DNA of 35,452 bases from positions 1 to 35,452 of IMG/VR virus record IMGVR_UViG_3300009506_000115; one strand, given 5' to 3'. Positions 4,812-11,805 of the stretch are shown piece after piece; positions within the stretch are counted from its first letter, which is position 1, and every line of letters starts with the position of its first letter. The translations under genes were made by a program, and so were the position numbers. The notes under the pieces were generated by a model that was given only the letters and a program-made list of their open reading frames with translations, was not told where the DNA came from and made no database searches. The stretch is from a virus.

Positions 4812-5480
4812 ATGCCTCACCCGAAGTCTGGATATCGGTTAAAGGACAAAACAAGAGTTCCAGGAACAACAACCATTATCGGCAGGTTTAAAGACTCTGC
4901 TGCTCTTTTATGGTGGGCTTTTGCTCAAGGTCAAGCATATGAGCGCGGAGAAATAACCGGGCTTTATGATAAACGGGACCAGGCCGCCGATTCTGGAACA
5001 TTAGCACACTTAATGGTTGAACGACACATCAACGGCCAAAAGCCAGAAGACGTTTTGATTAACGCTCCAGAATCAGTCAAAGAACAGGCGACTAACGCTT
5101 TTCTTTCCTATCTTTCTTGGGAAGAACAGTCTAGGCTTAAAATTACATTACAGGAAATAGAACTTGTAAGTGAAGAATATCGCTTTGGCGGTTGCCCCGA
5201 CGCCGTTGGAGAAATTAACGGGCAGTTAGTTTTGATAGACTGGAAAACTTCAAACGGAATCTATCAAGATTATCTTATTCAGTTGGCAGCATATAAGCAA
5301 TTATGGGAAGAAAACAACCCGCTTCATCCAATAACAGGCGGGTTCCATCTTTGTCGCTTTGCAAAAGAAAACGGAGACTTTGCCCATTATTATTGGCCAG
5401 AATTAAACGACGCATGGGAATCTTTTAAGTTAATGAGAAAACTTTACGATCTGGACAAAATTCTCAAAAAGAGAACATAG
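4812..5480 (+). CDS. PD-(D/E)XK nuclease (RecB/Cas4-like exonuclease)
   Basis: 222 aa. The active site of the PDDEXK superfamily is visible: H67 in GTLAHLMVE, D130 in GGCPDAVGEI, D143-x-K145 in LVLIDWKTS, and the QLAAYK helix at 157-162. Family members degrade DNA from ends and in phages pair with an annealing protein for recombination. The next gene, 12 nt away, is exactly such a protein. The gene starts after GGAGAAGAGATT. It ends in TAG, in the same phase as the next gene. Confidence 0.85.
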   Translation: MPHPKSGYRLKDKTRVPGTTTIIGRFKDSAALLWWAFAQGQAYERGEITGLYDKRDQAADSGTLAHLMVERHINGQKPEDVLINAPESVKEQATNAFLSYLSWEEQSRLKITLQEIELVSEEYRFGGCPDAVGEINGQLVLIDWKTSNGIYQDYLIQLAAYKQLWEENNPLHPITGGFHLCRFAKENGDFAHYYWPELNDAWESFKLMRKLYDLDKILKKRT

Positions 5481-5492
5481 GGAGAAGAGAAA

Positions 5493-6167
5493 GTGGAATT
5501 AACAGAAGAACAAATAAAAAGCCTTAAGAAACTACGAGAACCGTTTCCAGAAAACCAAATTGGCAAACTTGCCAAGGGAAGCAAGGCGCAAACACAATGT
5601 CAACCAAACCAAAAAAAGAAATGTAATATCTGTGGTGGTTGGCACCATCCTGACATGATTCACCTTGATTATGTAGGACATGCCGCCTTAACAGACAGAT
5701 TGCTTGATGTTGATCCATGTTGGTTTTGGGAGCCAATGGGGCATGGTGCCGATGGTTTGCCAGTCCTTGATAACGATGGTGGCTTGTGGATTAAATTGAC
5801 CATTTGCGGAATGACACGAATTGGTTATGGAAATGCAGAAAAATCTCAATATAAAGAAATTGGTGCAAGGGAAAAAGAGGTTATTGGTGACGCGCTTCGC
5901 AATGCCGCTATGCGTTTTGGTGCTGCTCTTGATCTTTGGCATAAGGGAGACTTACATAAAATAGACAACCAAGGGGACACCGAAGAAAAACCACAAGTAT
6001 TCTACGAAGAATATGAAAACGGTCTTGAGGCAGCATTCAAAGAGGGAGGACTAAAAGCTGGCCAAGAATATTATAAAAGAAAAATATCTCTTATAGAAGA
6101 ACAATTTCCCGAAAAGAGAGATGATTTTATAAGCCTTGGCAAGGTATTAGCCCTAAAACATAAATGA
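5493..6167 (+). CDS. Rad52-superfamily single-strand annealing protein
   Basis: 224 aa from a GTG with GGAGAAGAGAAA upstream. The core at about 57-150 (HLDYVGHAALTDRLLDVDP, then GLWIKLTICGMTRIGYG, then IGDALRNAAMRFG at 131-143) matches phage Rad52-type annealing proteins, in which GDALxxAxxxFG is the family hallmark. A CNICGGWHH knuckle (44-52) precedes it and may bind zinc. It would anneal single strands produced by the nuclease encoded immediately upstream. The C-terminal part is helical and charged. Confidence 0.8.
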   Translation: MELTEEQIKSLKKLREPFPENQIGKLAKGSKAQTQCQPNQKKKCNICGGWHHPDMIHLDYVGHAALTDRLLDVDPCWFWEPMGHGADGLPVLDNDGGLWIKLTICGMTRIGYGNAEKSQYKEIGAREKEVIGDALRNAAMRFGAALDLWHKGDLHKIDNQGDTEEKPQVFYEEYENGLEAAFKEGGLKAGQEYYKRKISLIEEQFPEKRDDFISLGKVLALKHK

Positions 6168-6619
6168 AAAAAATAGTCGCCCAACTCAAACCAGGTTATC
6201 TTGTCCCAACCGAAGAATATCAGGATACCCTTTACGAACAGTTCAAAGTAAATCAACTTATTGTTCTTCGGGCCACAAGACTAAACAGTGAGTATGAACC
6301 AAGCATTGAGCAAAATGGACTCTTACATGCCTGTTTTAAGCTCGTATCTGACAACAGCGAAGCGCTACATCTTCAGACACCCGAACACGTAAAACTATCT
6401 TGTAAGCTAGGAATAGGCTTTGTGGACCCAAAGGTGGTAATCGTCAGGCCCGATGGTGGTGTTCAACTTCTACCGCGGTCTTTTGCTTTTGATAAACTCC
6501 GCGGCAAAGAACGCAATTCGATAATAGAAAAAGCTTTTGAATGGTTAGCTGAGACTTTAGGCTTAACTATAGACGAGATGGTAGCAGAGGCTAAACAAAG
6601 AATGCAGGGGAGGATATGA
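6164..6619 (+). CDS. Conserved phage protein of the recombination module
   Basis: 151 aa; ATG overlaps the previous TGA by 4 nt. The part SIEQNGLLHACFKLVSDNSE resembles the SxxQNxxLHA segment of NinB-like recombination proteins. The following VVIVRPDGGVQLLPRSFAF and IEKAFEWLAETLGLTIDEM are characteristic of small conserved phage proteins found beside annealing proteins. A role in recombination or replication is inferred from position only. Confidence 0.55.
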   Translation: MKKIVAQLKPGYLVPTEEYQDTLYEQFKVNQLIVLRATRLNSEYEPSIEQNGLLHACFKLVSDNSEALHLQTPEHVKLSCKLGIGFVDPKVVIVRPDGGVQLLPRSFAFDKLRGKERNSIIEKAFEWLAETLGLTIDEMVAEAKQRMQGRI

Positions 6620-6864
6620 TGTTAGAACTTGATAAATACAATTATGATAATCCGTTTTACCATAATTATGTCTTTTCAGAACAAGACTTGAAACGTGCCA
6701 CTATTAAATGGTGGCAATATCCGGTTCTTTGGTTTAGGCCAACATATACACAAATAAGCCTTTGTGGGTTTGTTTTTTATTATAAAACTACAGGGGATGG
6801 TAGAATATTCATTCTAAAAACAGAACGCCTAAAAAATAATGAAACCCAAAAAGAAGAAATGTAG
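6616..6864 (+). CDS. Hypothetical protein
   Basis: 82 aa, ATG overlapping the previous TGA, preceded by GGGGAGGAT. Aromatic-rich (YNYDNPFYHNYVF, WWQYPVLWF) and probably a compact beta domain. No family recognised. Its 3' end overlaps the ninG start by 26 nt. Confidence 0.5.
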   Translation: MMLELDKYNYDNPFYHNYVFSEQDLKRATIKWWQYPVLWFRPTYTQISLCGFVFYYKTTGDGRIFILKTERLKNNETQKEEM

Positions 6865-7465
6865 AGAAAAGGCTCCCGGATGCCAAGGTGAATATTTCCC
6901 CCGCTCTTCATTTCAAAAAACCTGCCACAATATTTCTTGTGCTATTCAACGAGCAGAAAGGGACCGTAAAGCGAAGAAAAAGAAACAGGCTTGTGAGCGG
7001 GCAAGAAAGGATAGAATCGCAAGAGAGGCACTAAAGCCTCGCAGGAAATGGATTCAGGAAGCACAGCAAGCATTTAACAAATACATATTGGCGAGAGATT
7101 ATGGAAAATCATGCATATCTTGTGGAGTCGCTTTTTCAGAAACATCTTTCGGAAGCAAATTTGACGCGGGTCATTATCGATCAATTGGATCAAGCCATAA
7201 TAACAGGTTTAATTTACACAACATTCACGGTCAATGCGTCAGGTGCAATAGAGATTTGTCTGGTAACACCGTGGAATATAGAAAAGGATTAATTAAGCGA
7301 ATCGGGCTTGAGAAAGTTGAAACCCTTGAGGCTAACAACGAACGGAAAAATTTTGATATTGAGTATTTAAAACGGATAAAGCGTATTTTCAATAAAAAAG
7401 CACGGATGAAGAAAAGGAGGAGAGATATTAATAACTCCACACTCGTGGGCGAAGAGTTCCGTTAA
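6839..7465 (+). CDS. ninG: NinG-family recombination nuclease
   Basis: 208 aa, typical NinG/Rap length. N-terminal Cys cluster (CREKAPGCQG ... TCHNISC), then a long basic coiled helix (about 37-70). The signature core at about 97-150 includes CISCG, FDAGHYRSIGS, LHNIHGQCVRCNRDLSGN and YRKGL. In lambda this protein acts on branched recombination intermediates as a structure-specific nuclease; the zinc-bound HNH-like core is visible here. It ends the rightward operon and overlaps the endolysin gene on the other strand by 38 nt. Confidence 0.92.
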   Translation: MKPKKKKCREKAPGCQGEYFPRSSFQKTCHNISCAIQRAERDRKAKKKKQACERARKDRIAREALKPRRKWIQEAQQAFNKYILARDYGKSCISCGVAFSETSFGSKFDAGHYRSIGSSHNNRFNLHNIHGQCVRCNRDLSGNTVEYRKGLIKRIGLEKVETLEANNERKNFDIEYLKRIKRIFNKKARMKKRRRDINNSTLVGEEFR

Positions 7466-7799
7466 GTGCATCTAAGTGGATAAATCTTTGAGCATGTGGC
7501 CCTTTCTGGCTAATGCCTATTCCGGTAAATCCATAAAATAAAGCTGATTTTATAAGCCTAAAGGCACAATTACCCGAAACCAAAATATCAATCGCCTTAC
7601 CTGTTGTATGCGGTCCATCTCTGCCTGTTGTTGAAACCCTGTTGTTATGTTCAGGACAGCGGAAAGCAGAAGAGACAATCATCGGTTTGCCGTATTCTTT
7701 CCTTAACGCCTCAAGCAAGGCCATGAAACCGACTTTCATTTCTTGCCTTCCACACCCACAACGACATCTTAATTCTGCATCTGAGAAGTGTTCTGTCAT
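7428..7799 (-). CDS. Endolysin, peptidase M15 family
   Basis: 123 aa. FSDAELRCRCGCG at the N-terminus and the zinc site H64 and D71 (GPHTTGKAIDI) with H108 (FIHLD) identify an M15A-type L,D- or D-Ala endopeptidase/carboxypeptidase as used by phages to cut peptidoglycan cross-links. The length is normal for a single-domain M15 lysin. It is the last gene of the leftward late operon, behind spanin- and holin-like genes. No signal peptide, so a holin must release it. Confidence 0.9.
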   Translation of the reverse strand: MTEHFSDAELRCRCGCGRQEMKVGFMALLEALRKEYGKPMIVSSAFRCPEHNNRVSTTGRDGPHTTGKAIDILVSGNCAFRLIKSALFYGFTGIGISQKGPHAQRFIHLDALNGTLRPRVWSY

Positions 7800-7811
7800 G
7801 GCTTACCACCC

Positions 7812-8093
7812 CTATCGCTCGGTAGAGTTTTTAAGTTTCCCTTTCTCCCAAAGTTCCAAAATGGTTAGAATTTTTTCTATTTTCTTTCCAGCATCTTTTT
7901 GAAAATCTTGTTGTTGTTTATGAATATCTTTCACAACAACCTCGACATTTTCAGCTTTAGTTCTTGCCGTCCAGGCAACAGAGGAAAGACCAAGAACAGC
8001 AACAAGAAACACAGGAATCAAGCCTATTGCCCAATTGGTTTTTTTATTAAGTGCCTGTCTACATTGTTCACAGTTCCATTCTTTTTCAGTCAT
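7812..8093 (-). CDS. Membrane-anchored coiled-coil protein (possible i-spanin)
   Basis: 93 aa from the ATG at 8093, which overlaps the upstream stop; a longer TTG-type frame to 8150 exists but has no support. Short cytoplasmic N-terminus with CEQC, one membrane span (about 21-42, AIGLIPVFLVAVLGLSSVAW), then a charged helix (about 45-85). An N-in anchor with a periplasmic coiled coil is the architecture of inner-membrane spanins and of some holin accessory proteins. The place directly before the endolysin fits. No o-spanin partner was identified. Confidence 0.5.
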   Translation of the reverse strand: MTEKEWNCEQCRQALNKKTNWAIGLIPVFLVAVLGLSSVAWTARTKAENVEVVVKDIHKQQQDFQKDAGKKIEKILTILELWEKGKLKNSTER

Positions 8094-8463
8094 TTTCAAA
8101 CCGTTGTTTAAGATTTTGAATCGTTGAGCGTGGGGTGGGGTTTGTTTCACTGGCTTTTTTTACGTTCCCTCCTGAACGTTCAAGTAGGCAGGAAATGAAT
8201 CGTTCCTGTATAAGAAGGGTTAAATATTTGAGGCTTAGTTGTTTATCAAGTGATGTTTCTATTAATCGATCAATAAGCCGATAGAGATCATGTTCTTCTG
8301 GAATGCGTTCAGAAATTACATTCTGGACAACCTTAGTCAAGGCATCAATGTTTAACTGTTGTCCCTGGATAATAACCACTGTTCGATCATTAAATAATCT
8401 TGCCCAATCGTCCGTAACCGTCAGACTTTGCCCGGCAATTATTTCTTGTTTGCTTCCATTCAT
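8086..8463 (-). CDS. Fis-type HTH protein
   Basis: 125 aa. The C-terminal 40 residues (ERFISCLLERSGGNVKKASE, then PRSTIQNLKQRF) match the Fis/HTH_8 pattern: L-x-R-x-GGN-xKA ... RSTxxxLK. The N-terminal 60 residues are not recognised and may dimerise. It sits between lysis genes, so it could act as a late regulator or DNA-binding virion protein. The reading NPTP in the turn, in place of LGI, is unusual. Confidence 0.65.
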   Translation of the reverse strand: MNGSKQEIIAGQSLTVTDDWARLFNDRTVVIIQGQQLNIDALTKVVQNVISERIPEEHDLYRLIDRLIETSLDKQLSLKYLTLLIQERFISCLLERSGGNVKKASETNPTPRSTIQNLKQRFEND

Positions 8464-8819
8464 TGAATGCCGGTTCCACCAGGATCTTCAACAGGTTTCC
8501 AGTCTTGGTCCATCCAGGCACCAGACCAATAACGTATTGCTTCTGAATTAGTATCATAAGCGGAAACCCGATACAGAACAAGGCCGGTATCTGGCTCTCC
8601 TGTAAGATTATAGGTTAAAAGATTGCCAACGTCCATTCTCAAAGTCCACGTGTTGCCGAGATCGGTCGAGCGATAGATTTTGTATCCTGTTGCATCTGCA
8701 CTTGCATCCCATGATACAGTTATGTCTGCGGCTTTGACTATCCCAGAAAAACACAGAAGACCTACAACTACCAGTGCAACCCACACACCAATAGCAATTA
8801 ATTTTTCATATGTTGTCAT
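8460..8819 (-). CDS. Secreted or anchored fibronectin type III protein
   Basis: 119 aa. Residues about 8-31 (AIGVWVALVVVGLLCFSGIV) form a signal peptide or anchor ending VKAAD, followed by one FN3-like domain: ITVSWDASADATGYKIYRS ... TYNLTGEPDTG ... YRVSAYD. FN3 domains bind surfaces or glycans and are common on phage virions. The signal sequence instead suggests export across the inner membrane. It lies between the holin-like gene and the Fis-like gene, overlapping the latter by 4 nt. Confidence 0.7.
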   Translation of the reverse strand: MTTYEKLIAIGVWVALVVVGLLCFSGIVKAADITVSWDASADATGYKIYRSTDLGNTWTLRMDVGNLLTYNLTGEPDTGLVLYRVSAYDTNSEAIRYWSGAWMDQDWKPVEDPGGTGIQ

Positions 8820-8827
8820 GTTTCACC

Positions 8828-9451
8828 TCAATCCATTACTGCTAAAATAAGCGCTTCATGCTTTCTCAAGTGCCCCAAAATCCAGCCGGTATCAAATTCG
8901 TTTAACAATACATTTTGGTCAAGGGCCAAAAGATAAGGGCCAGCAATGATCATAAGTGCATCAATTTCATCTAGTTTACTGCCGATAATCTGAACTACAT
9001 CAGACCCAGTTAGTGTGTTTCCTGCTGCCTCAATATGTGCAATCATTTCCTTAACAGTATTGAGTGCGCTTGCTGCCGTGTAGGCGTCTTTTTTAAGCAA
9101 TGCATAGTTGACCACTAAAAGCCCGGTTTCTGCCGCCTCCGGATTGTCATTGGTTATTTTGCATATCAAAGAGTTGTCTATTCCACTACAGACTGAAACC
9201 GGGGCATTAAATCCAAGTGCTGCGCACCCGGCAAGAAAAGGAAGAACCATAAGCCAGATAGCAAGTTTGTTTCCTTTCAACGAAACCGGACCCTTGGTTA
9301 TTAATCGCATGATAAAGTTAAGAACCACAACCAAGGACACTTGAATTTCTGGATCAACTTCAACACCCCATTGTTTATTAATAATTAACGCAATAAAAGC
9401 CACGGCGTTTGCCCATATTGTTTTGCTTTGTAACACACCTTTTGTTTCCAT
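8828..9451 (-). CDS. Holin-like domain fused to lipoprotein-like domain
   Basis: 207 aa from the ATG at 9451 (AGAGG upstream); an upstream start at 9496 would overlap the spike gene. Residues 8-55 (LQSKTIWANAVAFIALIINK ... LNFIMRLITKGPV) match a small two-span phage holin type beginning SKTIWxN and ending R-x-TK. Residues 62-80 then form a third hydrophobic segment with a lipobox-like LAGC (C76). The remaining domain (SVCSGIDNSLICK ...) resembles separate phage lipoproteins. Usually these are two proteins; here they form one frame. Internal initiation at a second site is possible. Confidence 0.65.
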   Translation of the reverse strand: METKGVLQSKTIWANAVAFIALIINKQWGVEVDPEIQVSLVVVLNFIMRLITKGPVSLKGNKLAIWLMVLPFLAGCAALGFNAPVSVCSGIDNSLICKITNDNPEAAETGLLVVNYALLKKDAYTAASALNTVKEMIAHIEAAGNTLTGSDVVQIIGSKLDEIDALMIIAGPYLLALDQNVLLNEFDTGWILGHLRKHEALILAVMD

Positions 9452-9465
9452 AAATTTTACCTCTT

Positions 9466-11256
9466 TTAATAGACTTTTCCATAGAGGAACCGCCACGTGA
9501 ACACAAGACTTTCTCCCGAACGGTTTTCTAAATAAATTCTCCCTTCGCCAGATGCATAGTGTGGGGAGATTGTTATTTTAGCATCAGTTCCAGTTGTGCC
9601 GGCTAAGGCGCCGGTTGTAGTTTCCACATTGGTCGAAATTCCCAACTCATCAACGGTTTGGGCGGTGGATGTAGCTACATAACCAATCAAGGCTTGACCA
9701 CGAAAGTTACCGTTAGTACGAATCAGGATTATTCCGTTTTGAAAAGTCGCAGACGGAATAGGGATATAGGTTGCTGCGTCATCAGCGATAGTCACATCCC
9801 ATTCTAACTCTCGATCAAAATAAACTTCGCCGCCGTCAGTTCCAGAAACTACCGTAGGAACGGTTGTTAAAAAACGATTGTCATAAATATGTCCACGTGT
9901 TGTATTAGATGTACGAGTCCAACCCGTTGTTTGATTATTAAAATAATTTCTAGTGATAGTGAACCACTGTACTTTTTCACAAACGATACCAACCGTTGAA
10001 GATGACGATATATAGTTATCGCGAATTGTAATGTCAGTAATGGCGGAAGTATTAGCATCATCTCCTAGTTGTATATCGTAATCCGCTCCAGGGTTTTGAA
10101 GGTATAAATTCTCAAATACAAGCCTGGCACCGTAGATTGCTAATATTCCGCCTGTTGTATTACCCTCAATAGTGTAATCACGAAAAACGCTACCTGAACC
10201 GTGTACTGTACCAGTAGCCCCCGCTACTGTACCGATCTGAACGCCTATAGCATTATCTCCAATTTCTCCCTGACCATGAAAAACAATTGCGTTAAAAGAT
10301 TGATTGGTTCCAGTGGCACGATCAACAAAAACACCCTTGCTATTATCTTTAAAGTAAGATGAAACAACTTCTCCTATCCAAACATCATCGTAAAAAAGAA
10401 TACCATTACCGTTAGTAAAATCACCAGAGTATACGTTTTTTATTGTGAATCGTGAACATTCGGTAAGTTTTATTCCTCCTGCGCCCGACGCGCTGCCGAC
10501 TATTCTGAAATCTCTTAAACTCTGATAATTTTGTTGCCCGGCACCATTTCCTCCCATAATTAAAGCATAGCTTGCACCACTATAAGAGATCGTAGTGCCG
10601 TCCATAGATGTGCCGCCAAGGGAAGCACCCTGGATGTTGACATTAATGGTGCCGTTGGTTACATAAGCCCCTGTGAGTTGTACGGGGATATTTCCATTTC
10701 CCCAAGTGATAGCTGCATTAATTTCCGTCTGGTCGGCTGTTCCGTCAACCCCAAACCATTCTGGGTAGATATATGGTATTTTGGGCGATCCACCAGGGGT
10801 AATATTATTTCCGAAAATCTGTTGACCAGGGCTTGCAATAATTCCTCCATTAATTGTAATTGTTTCAGTTGCCCCTCCTGCTGTGCCCTGAATTTTCCCG
10901 CCAGGTTGGAAAATAAGTGTTGTATTAGCGTTTATGGTTAAACTGGCCGTTAACGTCCACGTACAACGGCCAAGGTTTAAAGCTACCTCTGTAGAGCCAA
11001 CTTGATTAATAGCGTTCCTTATTGTTGCATCACTGCATGTTGTCCCGTCTCCATAAACCTGTAAAACATCAATACCGCCATAGTCTAGGTTGTGGAGAGT
11101 GGCCGTGCCGCCGCTTGATGTTGGCCTGGTAAATGTTCCCGTAAGGCCATCAAATAATTGAAAATCTTCTTTACCTATTTTACCCCTGGTAATTGTTCCT
11201 GCAAAAACCTGAGAAGAAATAAAAATAAACAGAATTGTTAAAAGTAGTTTTTTCAT
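9466..11256 (-). CDS. Tail spike with right-handed beta-helix, signal peptide
   Basis: 596 aa. An N-terminal Sec signal peptide (KKLLLTILFIFISSQVFA, cut after VFA) is followed by a short head region. At about 75-420 a Gly/Asn/Thr-rich pattern of short strands (TLIFQPGGKIQG, ITIRDNYISSSS, ITRNYFNNQT) is typical of pectate-lyase-like beta-helices. The C-terminal about 120 residues look like a beta-sandwich cap. Such proteins bind or cleave host polysaccharide. A signal peptide on a virion protein is unusual. The Shine-Dalgarno is poor. Confidence 0.75.
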   Translation of the reverse strand: MKKLLLTILFIFISSQVFAGTITRGKIGKEDFQLFDGLTGTFTRPTSSGGTATLHNLDYGGIDVLQVYGDGTTCSDATIRNAINQVGSTEVALNLGRCTWTLTASLTINANTTLIFQPGGKIQGTAGGATETITINGGIIASPGQQIFGNNITPGGSPKIPYIYPEWFGVDGTADQTEINAAITWGNGNIPVQLTGAYVTNGTINVNIQGASLGGTSMDGTTISYSGASYALIMGGNGAGQQNYQSLRDFRIVGSASGAGGIKLTECSRFTIKNVYSGDFTNGNGILFYDDVWIGEVVSSYFKDNSKGVFVDRATGTNQSFNAIVFHGQGEIGDNAIGVQIGTVAGATGTVHGSGSVFRDYTIEGNTTGGILAIYGARLVFENLYLQNPGADYDIQLGDDANTSAITDITIRDNYISSSSTVGIVCEKVQWFTITRNYFNNQTTGWTRTSNTTRGHIYDNRFLTTVPTVVSGTDGGEVYFDRELEWDVTIADDAATYIPIPSATFQNGIILIRTNGNFRGQALIGYVATSTAQTVDELGISTNVETTTGALAGTTGTDAKITISPHYASGEGRIYLENRSGESLVFTWRFLYGKVY

Positions 11257-11258
11257 AA

Positions 11259-11552
11259 TTATTTAACCATTTTTTTAAAAACCTTAGATTCTTTTATAAG
11301 AAATTCAGCAATAGATATTACTGCTTGTCTATTCTTTTGCATGACTACGATAGCTTCAGCAAGGTTGGCCGGATTTGGTTCTGAATTTAAAGCAGCGATT
11401 GTTTCCAAATCTGTAATTGCCTGATTGTATGCTGTTTGAAAATCTGCTTTATCAGCATCAATTGTTGGTTCGATTAGAGTATCAGCAGAAAGACAATTTG
11501 ATACTATACTAAAAATAAGGATCAATATACTCAGTCCAATTTTCCCTTTCAT
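11259..11552 (-). CDS. Small exported helical protein
   Basis: 97 aa from the ATG at 11552; a longer frame to 11591 has no better start. Signal peptide about 1-23 (KGKIGLSILILIFSIVSNCLS), then a mostly helical domain with Ala/Asn-rich segments (ADFQTAYNQAITDLETIAAL, LAEAIVVMQKNRQAVISIAE). No family recognised. It overlaps the preceding gene by 44 nt and is followed closely by the spike gene, so it may be a fibre accessory or chaperone. Confidence 0.5.
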   Translation of the reverse strand: MKGKIGLSILILIFSIVSNCLSADTLIEPTIDADKADFQTAYNQAITDLETIAALNSEPNPANLAEAIVVMQKNRQAVISIAEFLIKESKVFKKMVK

Positions 11553-11805
11553 ATAAAGCACCGCTTGATATGTAATATTTTTGATTTCCATTTATATCTA
11601 TAATTGTTTCGTTTCCATATCTAAGAAGATCATTGCAAATATCTTTATTATTAGTTGTTTCGTCAATATGATATTCTGATAGTTCAGTGTTTGTTGTGTG
11701 GTGAAACAAATCATATTGTGAGTCTTTAATAGAATAAAAAATTATTCCAGTTGAAGAATCATATAAAAGAAAAAGGAAAATTAAAGTAAATAATATTTTT
11801 TTCAT
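11509..11805 (-). CDS. Small exported protein
   Basis: 98 aa; ATG overlaps the TGA of the upstream fibre gene. Signal peptide about 1-20 (KKILFTLIFLFLLYDSSTG). The mature part is hydrophilic and Asn/Tyr-rich. No family recognised. Base composition is more AT-rich than the flanking fibre genes. Confidence 0.5.
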   Translation of the reverse strand: MKKILFTLIFLFLLYDSSTGIIFYSIKDSQYDLFHHTTNTELSEYHIDETTNNKDICNDLLRYGNETIIDINGNQKYYISSGALYERENWTEYIDPYF

